From: JBBRNH01 sp038230415
GTDB lineage: Bacteria > Bacteroidota > Bacteroidia > Cytophagales > Spirosomataceae
Reading direction: 5' to 3'
Assembly: GCA_038230415.1 (NCBI GenBank)
Contig: JBBRNH010000033.1
Coordinates: 1-52,048, forward strand
Length of the DNA: 52,048 nt
The notes under the pieces: model-generated
Told to the model about the DNA's origin: nothing
The model's database searches: none
What the model saw: only the letters and a program-made list of their open reading frames with translations
Program-made: the position numbers and the translations under genes
Part shown: positions 16,539 through 24,815 of the stretch, in pieces
How positions within the stretch are numbered: position 1 is the first letter of the stretch
Layout: each line of letters begins with the position of its first letter

Positions 16539-17809
16539 AACAGTACCACCTGTTGCTCATTATCCATTGTTCATTATTCATTGTCCATTCTTCACTGGCA
16601 CAGCCCGGTGTAACGCTGCTCCTGCCCGACCGGGTTTTTGACGGCGAAACGATGCACGAAGGCTGGGCGGTGCGTGTGGTCGGTGAGCGCATAGATGCCG
16701 TTGGCCCGGCCCAAAGCCTCACCGCTGGCCCCAATGCTACCCGGCTGCCGCTGCCCGGCACGACGCTCTTGCCGGGTTTGATCGAAGGTCATTCGCACCT
16801 GCTCCTGCACCCCTACAACGAAACACCCTGGGACGATCAGGTGCTGCGCGAAGCCCGGTCGCTGCGGGTGGCGCGGGCCACGGTTCATGCCGAAAAAACG
16901 CTCAAAGCCGGATTCACCACCGTCCGCGATCTCGGCACCGAAGGGGCTGATTATGACGATGTTGGCCTGAAACAAGCCATCGAGCAGGGGATCATTATGG
17001 GGCCGCGTATGGTGGTGGCAACCCGCGCCCTGATTGCCACCGGCTCCTACGCCCCCAAAGGGTTTAGTGCCGATATAACCGTGCCGCAGGGAGCCGAAGA
17101 AGCCGACGGACCCGATGCCCTGAGCCGCGCCGTGCGAACGCAGATTGGCAAAGGGGCCGACGTAATCAAGGTGTATGCCGACTACCGCTGGGGACTGATG
17201 GCCGAGGCCCGCCCAACCTTTACCCTTGACGAACTGACCCTGATTGTGTCCATCGCATCCAGTAGCGGGCGGCAGGTGGTGGCTCATGCCGGTAGTGCCG
17301 AAGGTATGCGCCGGGCAATTCTGGCGGGCTGCACCACGCTGGAACACGGCGACGCGGGTACGCCCGAAATTTTTGCCCTGATGAAAGCCAGAAATGTGGC
17401 CCTTTGCCCAACCCTTGCCGCCGGTGATGCCGTAAGCCAATACCGGGGCTGGAAAAAAGGTCAGGAGCCTGAACCTGACCGGATTAAACAAAAACGCGTA
17501 AGTTTCAAACAAGCACTCGATGCGGGCGTGCGTATCTGCGCCGGGGGTGATGTGGGCGTATTTTCGCACGGCGACAATGCCCGCGAGTTGGTAATGATGG
17601 TAGACTACGGCATGACTCCGGTTGCGGTGTTGCGGTCGGCTACGTCGGTTAATGCCGATGTGTTTGGCCTGCCCGACCGGGGGCGCATCCGGCCCGGTCT
17701 CCTCGCCGACCTGGTAGCCGTGCCGGGCGACCCGACGCAGGACATCACGGCATTGAAACGGGTGAAATTGGTGATGAAAGGCGGGGTTTTAGTGAAGAAT
17801 TATGAATGA
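16535..17809 (+). CDS. Secreted amidohydrolase family protein (Xaa-Pro dipeptidase-like)
   Basis: A 424-residue enzyme with an N-terminal signal peptide (LLLIIHCSLFIVHSSLAQ). It has the amidohydrolase metal site: HSH in LLPGLIEGHSHLL, the carboxylatable Lys in GADVIKVYADY, the His in VVAHAGSAEG and in CTTLEHGDAG, and the Asp in ICAGGDVGVF. The C-terminal strand pair (GLLADLVAVPGDP) closes the composite beta sandwich. This pattern is shared by imidazolonepropionase-like and Xaa-Pro dipeptidase-like exported amidohydrolases. The gene follows the membrane protein with an ATGA overlap and is the last of the operon, ended by a strong bidirectional hairpin. Confidence 0.88.
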   Translation: MKQYHLLLIIHCSLFIVHSSLAQPGVTLLLPDRVFDGETMHEGWAVRVVGERIDAVGPAQSLTAGPNATRLPLPGTTLLPGLIEGHSHLLLHPYNETPWDDQVLREARSLRVARATVHAEKTLKAGFTTVRDLGTEGADYDDVGLKQAIEQGIIMGPRMVVATRALIATGSYAPKGFSADITVPQGAEEADGPDALSRAVRTQIGKGADVIKVYADYRWGLMAEARPTFTLDELTLIVSIASSSGRQVVAHAGSAEGMRRAILAGCTTLEHGDAGTPEIFALMKARNVALCPTLAAGDAVSQYRGWKKGQEPEPDRIKQKRVSFKQALDAGVRICAGGDVGVFSHGDNARELVMMVDYGMTPVAVLRSATSVNADVFGLPDRGRIRPGLLADLVAVPGDPTQDITALKRVKLVMKGGVLVKNYE

Positions 17810-17814
17810 TGAAT

Positions 17815-17860
17815 GAAGAATAGGCTGACGCATGATTGTTTTTGCGTCAGCCTATTCTTC
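17815..17860. terminator. Bidirectional terminator between convergent operons
   Basis: A perfect 18-bp stem (17815-17832 with 17843-17860) and a 10-base T-rich loop lie between the amidohydrolase stop and the convergent LytTR regulator stop. Short repeats of the ATGAATGA type flank it and extend the symmetry. Confidence 0.75.
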
Positions 17861-17883
17861 ACTCATCATTCTTCACTCATCAC

Positions 17884-18666
17884 TCACTTCCCCAGCCAAT
17901 CCTTAAACTCAGTCATACGGTCTCCGCTCACAAAAACCTCGTGGCGTGATTTGGGGTGCAGGTCGAGTTTGAGTTTACCCGCCGAAAACGCATGAATCTG
18001 GCGAATGGCCCCCAACTCGATCAAAAACTGGCGGCTAATCCTGAAAAAACGGCGCGGGTTCAGCACCTGCGTCAGCTTGTCCAAGCTATAATCTACGGGC
18101 AGCGTGGTGCCGTCGTTGGTGACGAGAAACGTAATCTTTTCCTCTAAGAAAAAATAGGCAACCTCGCGGGTTTCGATGGTGCGGATGCGCGTTCCGATGG
18201 TAATCATGAAGCGGTCTTTATAGTCGGGCGTGGCGGGCTTGCCCAGCAGGGCCATCAACGCCGACAGGTCGGGAGCGGGCTGATTACCGGCATTGGCAAA
18301 CTGGATTCGCAACGCTTTGAACTTCTCGATGGCCGCCACCAACTCCTCGTAATTAATCGGTTTGAGCAGGTAGTCAATGCTATTGACCTTAAACGCCTGA
18401 ATCATGTACTCATCGTAGGCAGTGGTAAAGACAACGGGCGTGGTAAGATTCACCTGCTCGAAAATGCGAAAACCAAGGTCATCTTCGAGGTGAATATCCA
18501 TGAAAATCAGGTCAACGGCGGGGTTGGCCGCATCCCGAAACCAGGCTACGGCATCGGCCACCGATGGAATTTGAGCCAGCACCCGGATGGTTGGGTCGTA
18601 TTTAAGCACCAACGTTTCGAGCCGCCGGGCGGTCAGGGATTCGTCTTCAATAATAACAACATTCAT
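17884..18666 (-). CDS. LytTR-family response regulator
   Basis: A 260-residue regulator. The receiver domain (about 1-120) has VVIIEDESLTARRLE, the acceptor Asp in LIFMDIHLEDD, the Thr in VVFTTAYDEY and the Lys in YLLKPINYEEL. The C-terminal LytTR DNA-binding domain (about 155-255) contains YFFLEEKITFLVT and FRISRQFLIELGAI. Such regulators work with LytS-type kinases. The partner kinase lies directly upstream; its stop codon overlaps this start by four bases (ATGA). Confidence 0.93.
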   Translation of the reverse strand: MNVVIIEDESLTARRLETLVLKYDPTIRVLAQIPSVADAVAWFRDAANPAVDLIFMDIHLEDDLGFRIFEQVNLTTPVVFTTAYDEYMIQAFKVNSIDYLLKPINYEELVAAIEKFKALRIQFANAGNQPAPDLSALMALLGKPATPDYKDRFMITIGTRIRTIETREVAYFFLEEKITFLVTNDGTTLPVDYSLDKLTQVLNPRRFFRISRQFLIELGAIRQIHAFSAGKLKLDLHPKSRHEVFVSGDRMTEFKDWLGK

Positions 18667-19829
18667 AGCAACGGAATTTTAACGACAAATGCCCCGTCGT
18701 GTTCGCCAACCCATACCGGACGCTCGGTCAGCAGCGCGTATCGGTTGATGATGTTTTCGAGACCAACGCCCGTCGAAGACAGTTCAGACTGCGGGCGGAG
18801 TTGAATCGGGTTTGAGACCACTAAGCAATCGCCTTCGATCATAATGCTGACCGTGAGCGGTTCGCGGGCCGACATCCGGTTGTGTTTCACGGCGTTCTCG
18901 ACTAAGAGTTGCAACGTGAGCGGGGCCACGCTGAACCGGCTTCGCAGGGTATCGGGTACGTCGAGTTGCAGGGCAAATTTCTCCTCGAACCGGATTTTGA
19001 GCAGGAATGTGTACGACTGGATGAACTCCAATTCGGTCTTGAGCAGGATGCGTTCGTTATCTTTTTGTTCCAGAATGTAGCGATACGCCCGCGAAAGCTG
19101 GTCAATAAATTTCTCGGATAAATCGGGATCGAGCTGTACCAGCGACGACAGAATACTCAGGCTGTTGAACAGAAAATGCGGATTTACCTGATTTTTTAGG
19201 GCGGCCAATTGCGCCTGGGCATTCTCTTTTTCGAGTTGCTGCGCCTTGCCCTCCACATCACGCATTCGTTGGTAAGCCCGGCGATTGGCCGACAGATAAA
19301 ACGCCGACAGCATTGCCATAACGGTGAGGCCGGTGTTCATTTTGTCGCGTTGTTCGCGGCTCATGGGTCGGTTTTGGGGTTGATGCCCGGCTGGCACCTG
19401 CCCGCGATACCGGGCTTCGGCCTGATCGCGGTAAAACGGCACCTGGGTTTCGAGCCAGTCGTTTAATCCGCGCCCTATCAGTTGGAAGGATGCGTTGAAG
19501 CCAACGGCTAATGTGGTCGCTATCAATAGCATGGCTAATTGGGCGGGCAAATTTAATTTAATCAGGTAGCCTTCGTCGTTACCAAACCGCTCAAAAGCAC
19601 GTTGTTGCAGCCACCCGATTACCGACAGCCAGAGGTAAAAAAACCCTAACGACAGCGGTATTTCGAGCAGCCAGAACGGTAGCCATCGTCCGGCCCAGGC
19701 CCACGATATCTGATTCACGTTCAGATAAATCCGAACGGGCCAATAAATGACAAACACGCTGAAGGCGAGTTGCCATTTTTGACGTGAAGAAAGCTGATAC
19801 GCTACGAGTTGGGCCTGTGTCATTGGCAT
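18663..19829 (-). CDS. LytS-type membrane sensor histidine kinase (His_kinase family)
   Basis: A 388-residue kinase with several hydrophobic segments in its first half (AFSVFVIYWPVRIYL, PFWLLEIPLSLGFFYLWLSV, LAMLLIATTLAVGF). The phospho-acceptor box is NQVNPHFLFNSLSILSSLV, characteristic of the LytS/YpdA family. The ATPase part has LQLLVENAVKHN and GVGLENIINRY. The start is the ATG at 19827-19829, with a second ATG two codons on; the triplet before is a TTG. It is coupled to the LytTR regulator downstream. The signal is unknown. Confidence 0.9.
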   Translation of the reverse strand: MPMTQAQLVAYQLSSRQKWQLAFSVFVIYWPVRIYLNVNQISWAWAGRWLPFWLLEIPLSLGFFYLWLSVIGWLQQRAFERFGNDEGYLIKLNLPAQLAMLLIATTLAVGFNASFQLIGRGLNDWLETQVPFYRDQAEARYRGQVPAGHQPQNRPMSREQRDKMNTGLTVMAMLSAFYLSANRRAYQRMRDVEGKAQQLEKENAQAQLAALKNQVNPHFLFNSLSILSSLVQLDPDLSEKFIDQLSRAYRYILEQKDNERILLKTELEFIQSYTFLLKIRFEEKFALQLDVPDTLRSRFSVAPLTLQLLVENAVKHNRMSAREPLTVSIMIEGDCLVVSNPIQLRPQSELSSTGVGLENIINRYALLTERPVWVGEHDGAFVVKIPLL

Positions 19830-19927
19830 CAAAGCTACACCGGGCCGGTACGATTTTAGAAATCAGGTTGAGCCAATGCCGGTTTGCGCCCGCCGAATCC
19901 CGGTTTTCGGTTGCGGAACCCAGTGCA

Positions 19928-20647
19928 TCAAATGACCCAAACGTTGTCTTTCCGAACAAAGTAGAGGTGATTTTGCCAATAAACGCGCAGGTAAATATCG
20001 GTGCTGCCTAAGATATTGACCTTGTGGCCCCGCCCTATGACTTCGACAATGGGGGCTGCTGCCGATGGCTGCTCGCGCAGAAAAACCCGTTCCTGATTGG
20101 TTACACCGGATTGGTAGCCTTCGGGGAGATTGACAAATATCAGCAACGCCAGCACGTAGAGTAACGTGACTACCTTATGGCGTTGCGGAATAGGCTCGTG
20201 CCGGAGACTTTTCAGAAACGCCACGCCAACGATGTACAAGCCCAATAGCAGCAGTAGCAATTGACCATAAAAGCCATACTGTTTGTAGGAGAGCAGGAAA
20301 TAATTGAGGTCGTCGGTTTCGTAGCCGGTGAGGTTGTTGGCACGGGCCACTGCGTTCATCTTCCGTAGTACAGCCTCGGTCGGGTGGCGGTCGAAATACA
20401 CCTGGAGGTAATACAACAGGCGGGGAATGTCGCGTTCCTGCTCGGTAACGTAGGCGAGTTTGAGCAGCATGGCATCGGTGGCGGGTTGCCCACGCGCAAT
20501 TGCCAGTTCATACACCGATGCCGCATCGGTCTCTTGCCCGGCGACAAACAGCGAGTCAGCCTGTTTGATTGTGGTGGCCGTTTGCTGACCGAAAACAGGC
20601 GTGAGGAGTAAACAAAACCCAACCAGAAAATAAAGTACCGTTTGCAT
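19928..20647 (-). CDS. TPR/SH3 domain membrane protein (BatE-like)
   Basis: A 239-residue protein with a signal peptide (YFLVGFCLLLTPVFGQ). A TPR-like helical region follows to about residue 115 (ADSLFVAGQETDAASVYELA). Two membrane helices are near residues 128-148 and 160-178 (GQLLLLLLGLYIVGVAFL and VVTLLYVLALLIFVNL). The C-terminal SH3-like domain starts at ERVFLREQPSAAA and ends VRKDNVWVI. This order resembles the BatE-type proteins of Bacteroidota aerotolerance loci, although no other bat gene is adjacent. The start codon sits within the -33 region of the divergent tRNA-Lys promoter. Confidence 0.7.
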   Translation of the reverse strand: MQTVLYFLVGFCLLLTPVFGQQTATTIKQADSLFVAGQETDAASVYELAIARGQPATDAMLLKLAYVTEQERDIPRLLYYLQVYFDRHPTEAVLRKMNAVARANNLTGYETDDLNYFLLSYKQYGFYGQLLLLLLGLYIVGVAFLKSLRHEPIPQRHKVVTLLYVLALLIFVNLPEGYQSGVTNQERVFLREQPSAAAPIVEVIGRGHKVNILGSTDIYLRVYWQNHLYFVRKDNVWVI

Positions 20648-20672
20648 AGCCTGGCATAAATAGCTACTTTTG
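20641..20672 (+). promoter_or_regulatory. Promoter of tRNA-Lys
   Basis: TTTG (20641-20644), a 20-base spacer and TACTTTTG (20665-20672) fit the Bacteroidota sigma-A consensus. The tRNA begins 33 bases downstream. The tRNA-Leu promoter has the same spacing. Confidence 0.75.
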
Positions 20673-20705
20673 CACCGCGTTTCACTGAAATACGGGCGTA
20701 AATAT

Positions 20706-20778
20706 GATCTGGTAGCTCAGCTGGTAGAGCAATACACTTTTAATGTATGGGTCCTGGGTTCGAATCCCAGCCGGATCA
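20706..20778 (+). tRNA. tRNA-Lys (anticodon TTT)
   Basis: A complete cloverleaf can be drawn. The acceptor stem is GATCTGG/CCGGATC with one G-T pair, and the D arm is GCTC/GAGC. The anticodon stem is ATACA/TGTAT with loop CTTTTAA, so the anticodon is TTT. The T arm is CTGGG/CCCAG around TTCGAAT, with discriminator A. The 3' CCA is not encoded. Confidence 0.97.
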
Positions 20779-20788
20779 CAAAAACCAC

Positions 20789-20857
20789 AAAACAGCGAAG
20801 AGGTCGCCGAAATTGATGGGCTTTCAGCCCTAACTTCGGCGACCTCTTCGCTGTTTT
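20789..20857. terminator. Long perfect hairpin after tRNA-Lys
   Basis: Two 23-base arms (20789-20811 and 20835-20857) are perfectly complementary, with a further small hairpin (GGGC/GCCC) in the loop. The stem begins AAAACAGCG and ends CGCTGTTTT. It ends tRNA-Lys on the plus strand and DUF3127 on the minus strand, whose stop lies three bases away. Confidence 0.8.
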
Positions 20858-20859
20858 CA

Positions 20860-21270
20860 TTAAAACGGCAGATCGTTTGTTTCGTCTTCAAACGTCATGT
20901 TAAACGGGGTGGTGCCGTTGCTCGCCGGTGCGGCTGCGGGGCGGCTTTGGGCCGGTGCCGAGCGGGGAGCGGGGGTCGGAGCCGCCATCCCTTCTTCACC
21001 GGCTTCGATACGCCAGGCGCGGGCTTCGGTGTACCAGCGGTCGTTGTATTCGCGCGATTCGAGGTTGAGCGAGACTTTCAGCGTGTCGCCGGGGGCATAT
21101 TGCTTGAGGTCAGCGGCTTTGTCTCCCCAGGCCGTGAGACATACTTTTTTCGCGAACTGACCATCCGTAGTTTCGAGAATAAAATCCTGTTTGCTCCAGG
21201 GACCTTTTTGGCTTTGCCCCGTTACTTCGGGCATGGTTTTGACGAGTTTGCCGATTAGTTCTAATGCCAT
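20860..21270 (-). CDS. DUF3127 domain protein (single-strand-binding-like)
   Basis: A 136-residue protein. The first 85 residues form the DUF3127 beta-barrel (MALELIGKLVKTMPEVTG ... GPWSKQDFILET ... VCLTAWGDKAADL), which resembles an OB fold. A Pro/Ala-rich flexible linker and an acidic C-terminal tip follow (FEDETNDLPF), as in single-stranded DNA-binding proteins, whose acidic tail recruits partners. The family is mostly Bacteroidota and its function is not established; an SSB-like role is inferred. The ATG at 21268-21270 fits the family start better than the frame's further 21 codons. Confidence 0.85.
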   Translation of the reverse strand: MALELIGKLVKTMPEVTGQSQKGPWSKQDFILETTDGQFAKKVCLTAWGDKAADLKQYAPGDTLKVSLNLESREYNDRWYTEARAWRIEAGEEGMAAPTPAPRSAPAQSRPAAAPASNGTTPFNMTFEDETNDLPF

Positions 21271-21371
21271 ACTGCGGTAATTGTTTGATGCGTTTGCAGG
21301 GATGAAGGTACGAAAAAATGACGTTCGCGGCACCGATTTCCTGAAAAAGTTTGGGCCTTTTCGTCACTCTG

Positions 21372-21403
21372 TTTGCCAATTCCGGCCCCGCGTCTTATTT
21401 TTG
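21372..21403 (+). promoter_or_regulatory. Promoter of tRNA-Leu
   Basis: TTTG (21372-21375), a 20-base spacer and TATTTTTG (21396-21403), followed by CAC. The tRNA starts 18 bases later. Spacing is identical to the tRNA-Lys promoter. Confidence 0.75.
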
Positions 21404-21421
21404 CACTCCATTTCAAAACAA

Positions 21422-21503
21422 GGCCACGTGGTGAAACTGGTAGACACGCCATCTTGAGGGGGTGGTGCTGCAAGGTATGGGGGTTCGAGTCCCCCCGTGG
21501 TCA
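21422..21503 (+). tRNA. tRNA-Leu (anticodon GAG)
   Basis: A class II tRNA of 82 bases. The acceptor stem is GGCCACG/CGTGGTC with one G-T pair. The anticodon stem is CCATC/GGTGG with loop TTGAGGG, giving anticodon GAG. It has an extended variable arm (TGCTGCAAGGTAT), a T arm GGGGG/CCCCC around TTCGAGT, and discriminator A. The 3' CCA is not encoded. Confidence 0.96.
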
Positions 21504-21518
21504 CTATAATAAGCTAAA

Positions 21519-21555
21519 AATCAAGCACTTATCGGATTTCGATAAGTGCTTGATT
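21519..21555 (+). terminator. Terminator after tRNA-Leu
   Basis: A perfect 16-bp hairpin (21519-21534 with 21540-21555, 5-base loop) starts 15 bases after the tRNA and is followed by a T-rich but broken run. Confidence 0.75.
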
Positions 21556-21675
21556 GATTTAGTTTCCGTCCAGAGATTATTACGTTTGATTATTGCGGAG
21601 GCAACCCAGCGCACCTGACTGGATACCGTATCGCTTGGCCGACTCCCGAAATATCCGTTACTATGGTTGACGATA

Positions 21676-21711
21676 AAAAATCATTGTGATATTGTTATCA
21701 CAATGATTTTT
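21676..21711. repeat. AT-rich perfect hairpin upstream of the subtilase gene
   Basis: Two 15-base arms (21676-21690 and 21697-21711; core TCATTGTGAT/ATCACAATGA) flank a 6-base loop and end in a T-run. It may be a second terminator for the tRNA unit, or an operator-like site 36 bases ahead of the protease start. Confidence 0.6.
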
Positions 21712-21747
21712 ACTAAACTTGGGCTTCAATAAAAAATTCCAAAATTC

Positions 21748-23145
21748 ATGAGAAAGACCTATACACAACTGGCTGTGAAGGCATTAGCCCTGGTCATAAC
21801 GACTTCGCTGGTTCTGGTAAGTTGCCAGCCGGTAGAACTTGACAGCCCGGTTCTGCCAACGCACTCAGACACCAACGCCAGACTGACTGCCGGTGAGGAT
21901 TACGTTGAGGGGGAGTTACTGATTCAATTTGCGGAACAAGTCACGGATGAAGACAAGCAGAAGGTTTTAGACAAGGTTGGCGGGCAGTCTATTGAAAAGA
22001 TACTTACCAAAGCGATGGAACGAGCCGGTAAAAAGGAAGGAATACTGCTCGTGAAGGTCAAGAGAAGCACACTGGAAGCCATCTCTGCTCTACAAAACAC
22101 CCCCCACGTTGAGTTTGCCGAGCCTAACTTCGTTTACAAGCACGCAGCTACGGCAACGGATTCGTATTTCACAAATGGATCGCTTTGGGGGATGTATGGC
22201 CCGGCCACCTCGCCAGCTAATCAATATGGCAGTAACGCGGCTGCTGCCTGGGCTGCCGGAACAACAGGATCGGCTTCGGTTTACATCGGTATCATAGATG
22301 AAGGTGTGCAACTTACGCACCCCGACCTGAGCGGTCAAGTCTGGACGAACCCCAACGACCCGGTTGATGGCGTGGACAATGATGGTAATGGCTTCATAGA
22401 TGATACCAATGGTTGGGACTTTGCCAACAACGACCGCACGATCTACGACGGTGGCAAGCGGGGGTCTTCCGACAGTCACGGTACGCACGTGGCCGGCACA
22501 ATCGGTGCCAAAGCAAATAACGGTACGGGCGTGGTTGGACTCAATTGGAACATCACGTTGATCTCAGCTAAATTTCTGGGCCTGAATGGTGGCACAACGG
22601 CCAACGCTATTAAAGCAGTAGATTATTTGACCAACCTCAAAAGCCGGGGAATAAACGTTGTTGCCAGCAATAACTCGTGGGGAGGTGGTGGCTTCTCACA
22701 AGGGCTTTTCGATGCCATCAGCCGGGCCAACAATACAGGCATTCTGTTTATTGCGGCTGCGGGCAATAGTGGTACCAATAATGACACGTCGCCCAGTTAC
22801 CCATCAAACTATGATCTGCCGAATGTGATTGCAGTAGCCGCCATTGATAAGACAGGTGCGCTGGCCAGTTTTTCGCAGTACGGTGCTGCCACTGTTGATC
22901 TTGGCGCGCCCGGTGTTGCCATCAACTCAACAACGGCGTTCAACACCTATTCGTCGTATAACGGTACGTCTATGGCTACCCCACACGTAACGGGAGCAGT
23001 AGCCCTTTATGCCTCTACACACCCCGGTGCATCGGTAGCGCAGATCAGAAACGCAATCTTATCGAGTGCTGTGCCAACGGCATCGCTGGCGGGCAAAACC
23101 GTTACTGGTGGCCGGTTAGATGCATATTCAGCGCTGTCAAAATAA
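21748..23145 (+). CDS. Lipoprotein subtilisin-like serine protease (S8 family)
   Basis: A 465-residue protease. The N-terminal signal peptide ends in a lipobox (LVLVSC), so the mature protein is probably lipid-anchored. Residues 50-130 look like a propeptide (VEGELLIQFAEQVTDEDKQK). The catalytic triad is D184 (IGIIDEGVQLTHPDL), H244 (DSHGTHVAGTIGA) and S408 (NGTSMATPHVTGA); the oxyanion Asn is in NNSWGGGGF. A Ca-binding-like segment (DGVDNDGNGFIDD) lies between D184 and H244. There is no C-terminal sorting domain. Likely role: extracellular protein degradation. It stands alone between hairpins at 21676 and 23225. Confidence 0.95.
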   Translation: MRKTYTQLAVKALALVITTSLVLVSCQPVELDSPVLPTHSDTNARLTAGEDYVEGELLIQFAEQVTDEDKQKVLDKVGGQSIEKILTKAMERAGKKEGILLVKVKRSTLEAISALQNTPHVEFAEPNFVYKHAATATDSYFTNGSLWGMYGPATSPANQYGSNAAAAWAAGTTGSASVYIGIIDEGVQLTHPDLSGQVWTNPNDPVDGVDNDGNGFIDDTNGWDFANNDRTIYDGGKRGSSDSHGTHVAGTIGAKANNGTGVVGLNWNITLISAKFLGLNGGTTANAIKAVDYLTNLKSRGINVVASNNSWGGGGFSQGLFDAISRANNTGILFIAAAGNSGTNNDTSPSYPSNYDLPNVIAVAAIDKTGALASFSQYGAATVDLGAPGVAINSTTAFNTYSSYNGTSMATPHVTGAVALYASTHPGASVAQIRNAILSSAVPTASLAGKTVTGGRLDAYSALSK

Positions 23146-23224
23146 AGAACTAAACGGCCAACCGTATTTTGCAGTACGTAAGCTGGGGCGATGCTACCTG
23201 CGTTTACTCAAAAGTCTGACAATG

Positions 23225-23256
23225 AAGCACTCATCAATTCTGGTGGGTGCTTTTTT
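23225..23256 (+). terminator. Terminator after the subtilase gene
   Basis: A 12-bp stem with three G-T pairs (AAGCACTCATCA with TGGTGGGTGCTT) is followed by six T. The rest of the roughly 220-base gap to the convergent recombinase gene shows nothing else. Confidence 0.75.
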
Positions 23257-23365
23257 AGTGTAATTCCCGCCCGCAGTGTGGGCATCGCCGGTCAGCAACT
23301 CCGCCCCAACGCATCGTGGCCGGAATGCCCGAAAAAACGGCGGACTACCCTATACAACACACGCT

Positions 23366-24271
23366 CTACTGCTGCCTGTTTCGGGGATGAAAATCGCGGA
23401 GGGTTTGGTGGAGGTAATCGCGGTCGAGGTGGGTATAAATTTCGGTTGTCGTGATGGATTCGTGGCCCAGCATCTGCTGCACGGCCCGCAAATCGGCCCC
23501 GCCTTCGATAAGGTGCGTGGCAAACGAATGGCGAAAGGTGTGCGGGCTGATGGTTTTCAAAATCCCGGCTTCGTCGGCGAGTTTTTTGATGATTTTGAAC
23601 ACCGACACCCGTGACAGCGATCCGCCCCGCAGGTTCAAAAATACCAGATCATCGGCCCCTTTCTGCACATCGAGCAGGTTGCGACTGTGTTGCACATATA
23701 CGGTGGTGTAATGAATGGCATCGCTGCCGATGGGAACAAGCCGGGTTTTGCTGCCTTTGCCCACTACCCGAACAAAACCAGCATCGAAATGGCAGTTAGA
23801 AAGCTGTAAATCAAGGAGTTCAGACACCCGCAACCCGCAACCATACAGAATCTCAAGCAGGGCGCGGTCGCGGGGGCCGCCGGGCGTGGAGAGGTCTATC
23901 CGGGCCAGCAGCGTTTCTACTTCGGGAAAACTCAGCGTGTCGGGAAGTTTACGGCTGAGTTTTGGGGATTCAAGGAGTTGCGTGGGGTCGTGAGAGGTAA
24001 TGTTTTCGAGCCGCAGAAACGTGAAAAACGATTTCAGCCCCGACAGTATCCGCGCCTGACTGTGGGCTGATAACCCTAACTCGCCGAGGTGGGCCAGAAA
24101 CCCAGTCAGGTGTTTCTGCGTCACCATTCCCGGCTCTGTACCGGGGTATATAAGGTCAATAAAACTGTGCAGTGCGGTAGCATCGTGCAGGTAGGCCTCC
24201 ACCGAATTATCGGCCAGCGAGCGTTCGAGGGTCAGGTAATGTTTGAAGGCGGTGAGGTATGACTGCCACAT
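23366..24271 (-). CDS. xerD: Tyrosine recombinase XerD
   Basis: A 301-residue recombinase with the usual two domains. The N-terminal SAM-like core-binding domain (about 1-100) starts MWQSYLTAFKHYLTLE. The C-terminal catalytic domain shows the first Arg in GCGLRVSELLDL, a Lys in VVGKGSKTRLVP, HTFRHSFATHL (His and second Arg), GHESITTTEIYTH (His) and the nucleophilic Tyr in the same block. Length and isolated position fit housekeeping XerD, which resolves chromosome dimers at dif with XerC. It is not linked to any integrative element here. The ATG at 24269-24271 is preferred to a start 20 codons upstream with basic residues. Confidence 0.88.
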   Translation of the reverse strand: MWQSYLTAFKHYLTLERSLADNSVEAYLHDATALHSFIDLIYPGTEPGMVTQKHLTGFLAHLGELGLSAHSQARILSGLKSFFTFLRLENITSHDPTQLLESPKLSRKLPDTLSFPEVETLLARIDLSTPGGPRDRALLEILYGCGLRVSELLDLQLSNCHFDAGFVRVVGKGSKTRLVPIGSDAIHYTTVYVQHSRNLLDVQKGADDLVFLNLRGGSLSRVSVFKIIKKLADEAGILKTISPHTFRHSFATHLIEGGADLRAVQQMLGHESITTTEIYTHLDRDYLHQTLRDFHPRNRQQ

Positions 24272-24281
24272 AATCAACTGC

Positions 24282-24794
24282 TTACGCTTTTGCCCGTTTG
24301 TAAAGCGGCACCGTGCTGCACGGTTCGCCAAACATCAGGGCTGCTACCACCGGGCGCAACACCCGCGTCAGCTCGACGTAGGCCGCCGTTGGGACGGGTA
24401 CCTTCGAGCAGCCTTTTACCACTAAGCGGGCATCCTGATAATCGGCGGGATTGATGCGGGCAATGGCATCGAAATACAGTTTTTCGTTCAGGTCGTTGAG
24501 CGAGCCGAAGACCATCATAGCAGCATACGGTTCGAGATGAACGGCCAGCAGCATATAGGCCCAGGTTGGCACAATAGCGTCTTCTGTGCAGGTAACGGCC
24601 ACGTTTTGGCCCGCGTATCGAGACCAGTTGTGTGCTTTCAGAAACTCGCGGAAGTCTTTCTCGCGCAGAATCTGACCCATAAACAGATTGTCTTTCAGGT
24701 CATAAACCACCCGTTGGCCGGGGTGGTAGTAATCTTCCAGATCGAGCGTAACCAAGCCGCTGCGGGCCACACGGTTGATAATTTCAGCTTCCAT
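24282..24794 (-). CDS. DUF2480 family protein
   Basis: A 170-residue protein beginning MEAEIINRVARSGLVTLDLEDYY, the conserved opening of DUF2480. Further conserved stretches are LREKDFREFLKAHNWS and EDAIVPTWAYMLL, and a Cys-containing segment (VVKGCSKVPVP) is near the end. The family is restricted mainly to Bacteroidota and has no known activity. The gene ends ten bases before the XerD start on the same strand, so the two are probably co-transcribed. The start follows a 26-bp perfect inverted repeat. Confidence 0.85.
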   Translation of the reverse strand: MEAEIINRVARSGLVTLDLEDYYHPGQRVVYDLKDNLFMGQILREKDFREFLKAHNWSRYAGQNVAVTCTEDAIVPTWAYMLLAVHLEPYAAMMVFGSLNDLNEKLYFDAIARINPADYQDARLVVKGCSKVPVPTAAYVELTRVLRPVVAALMFGEPCSTVPLYKRAKA

Positions 24795-24815
24795 TTTGTG
24801 AGGTAATACGGTTTT

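Noticed and set aside
16592..17569. 325-codon minus-strand frame opposite the amidohydrolase
   Set aside because: Antisense shadow; all metal-site motifs are on the plus strand.
20706..21503. tRNA genes as integration sites for the defence island
   Set aside because: The island lies 5 kb away, and no tRNA 3'-end duplicate was seen at its edges.
23366..24271. Integrase of a mobile element
   Set aside because: The protein has XerD length and motifs and is co-transcribed with DUF2480; no attachment-site duplication or cargo is adjacent, although two tRNA genes lie nearby.
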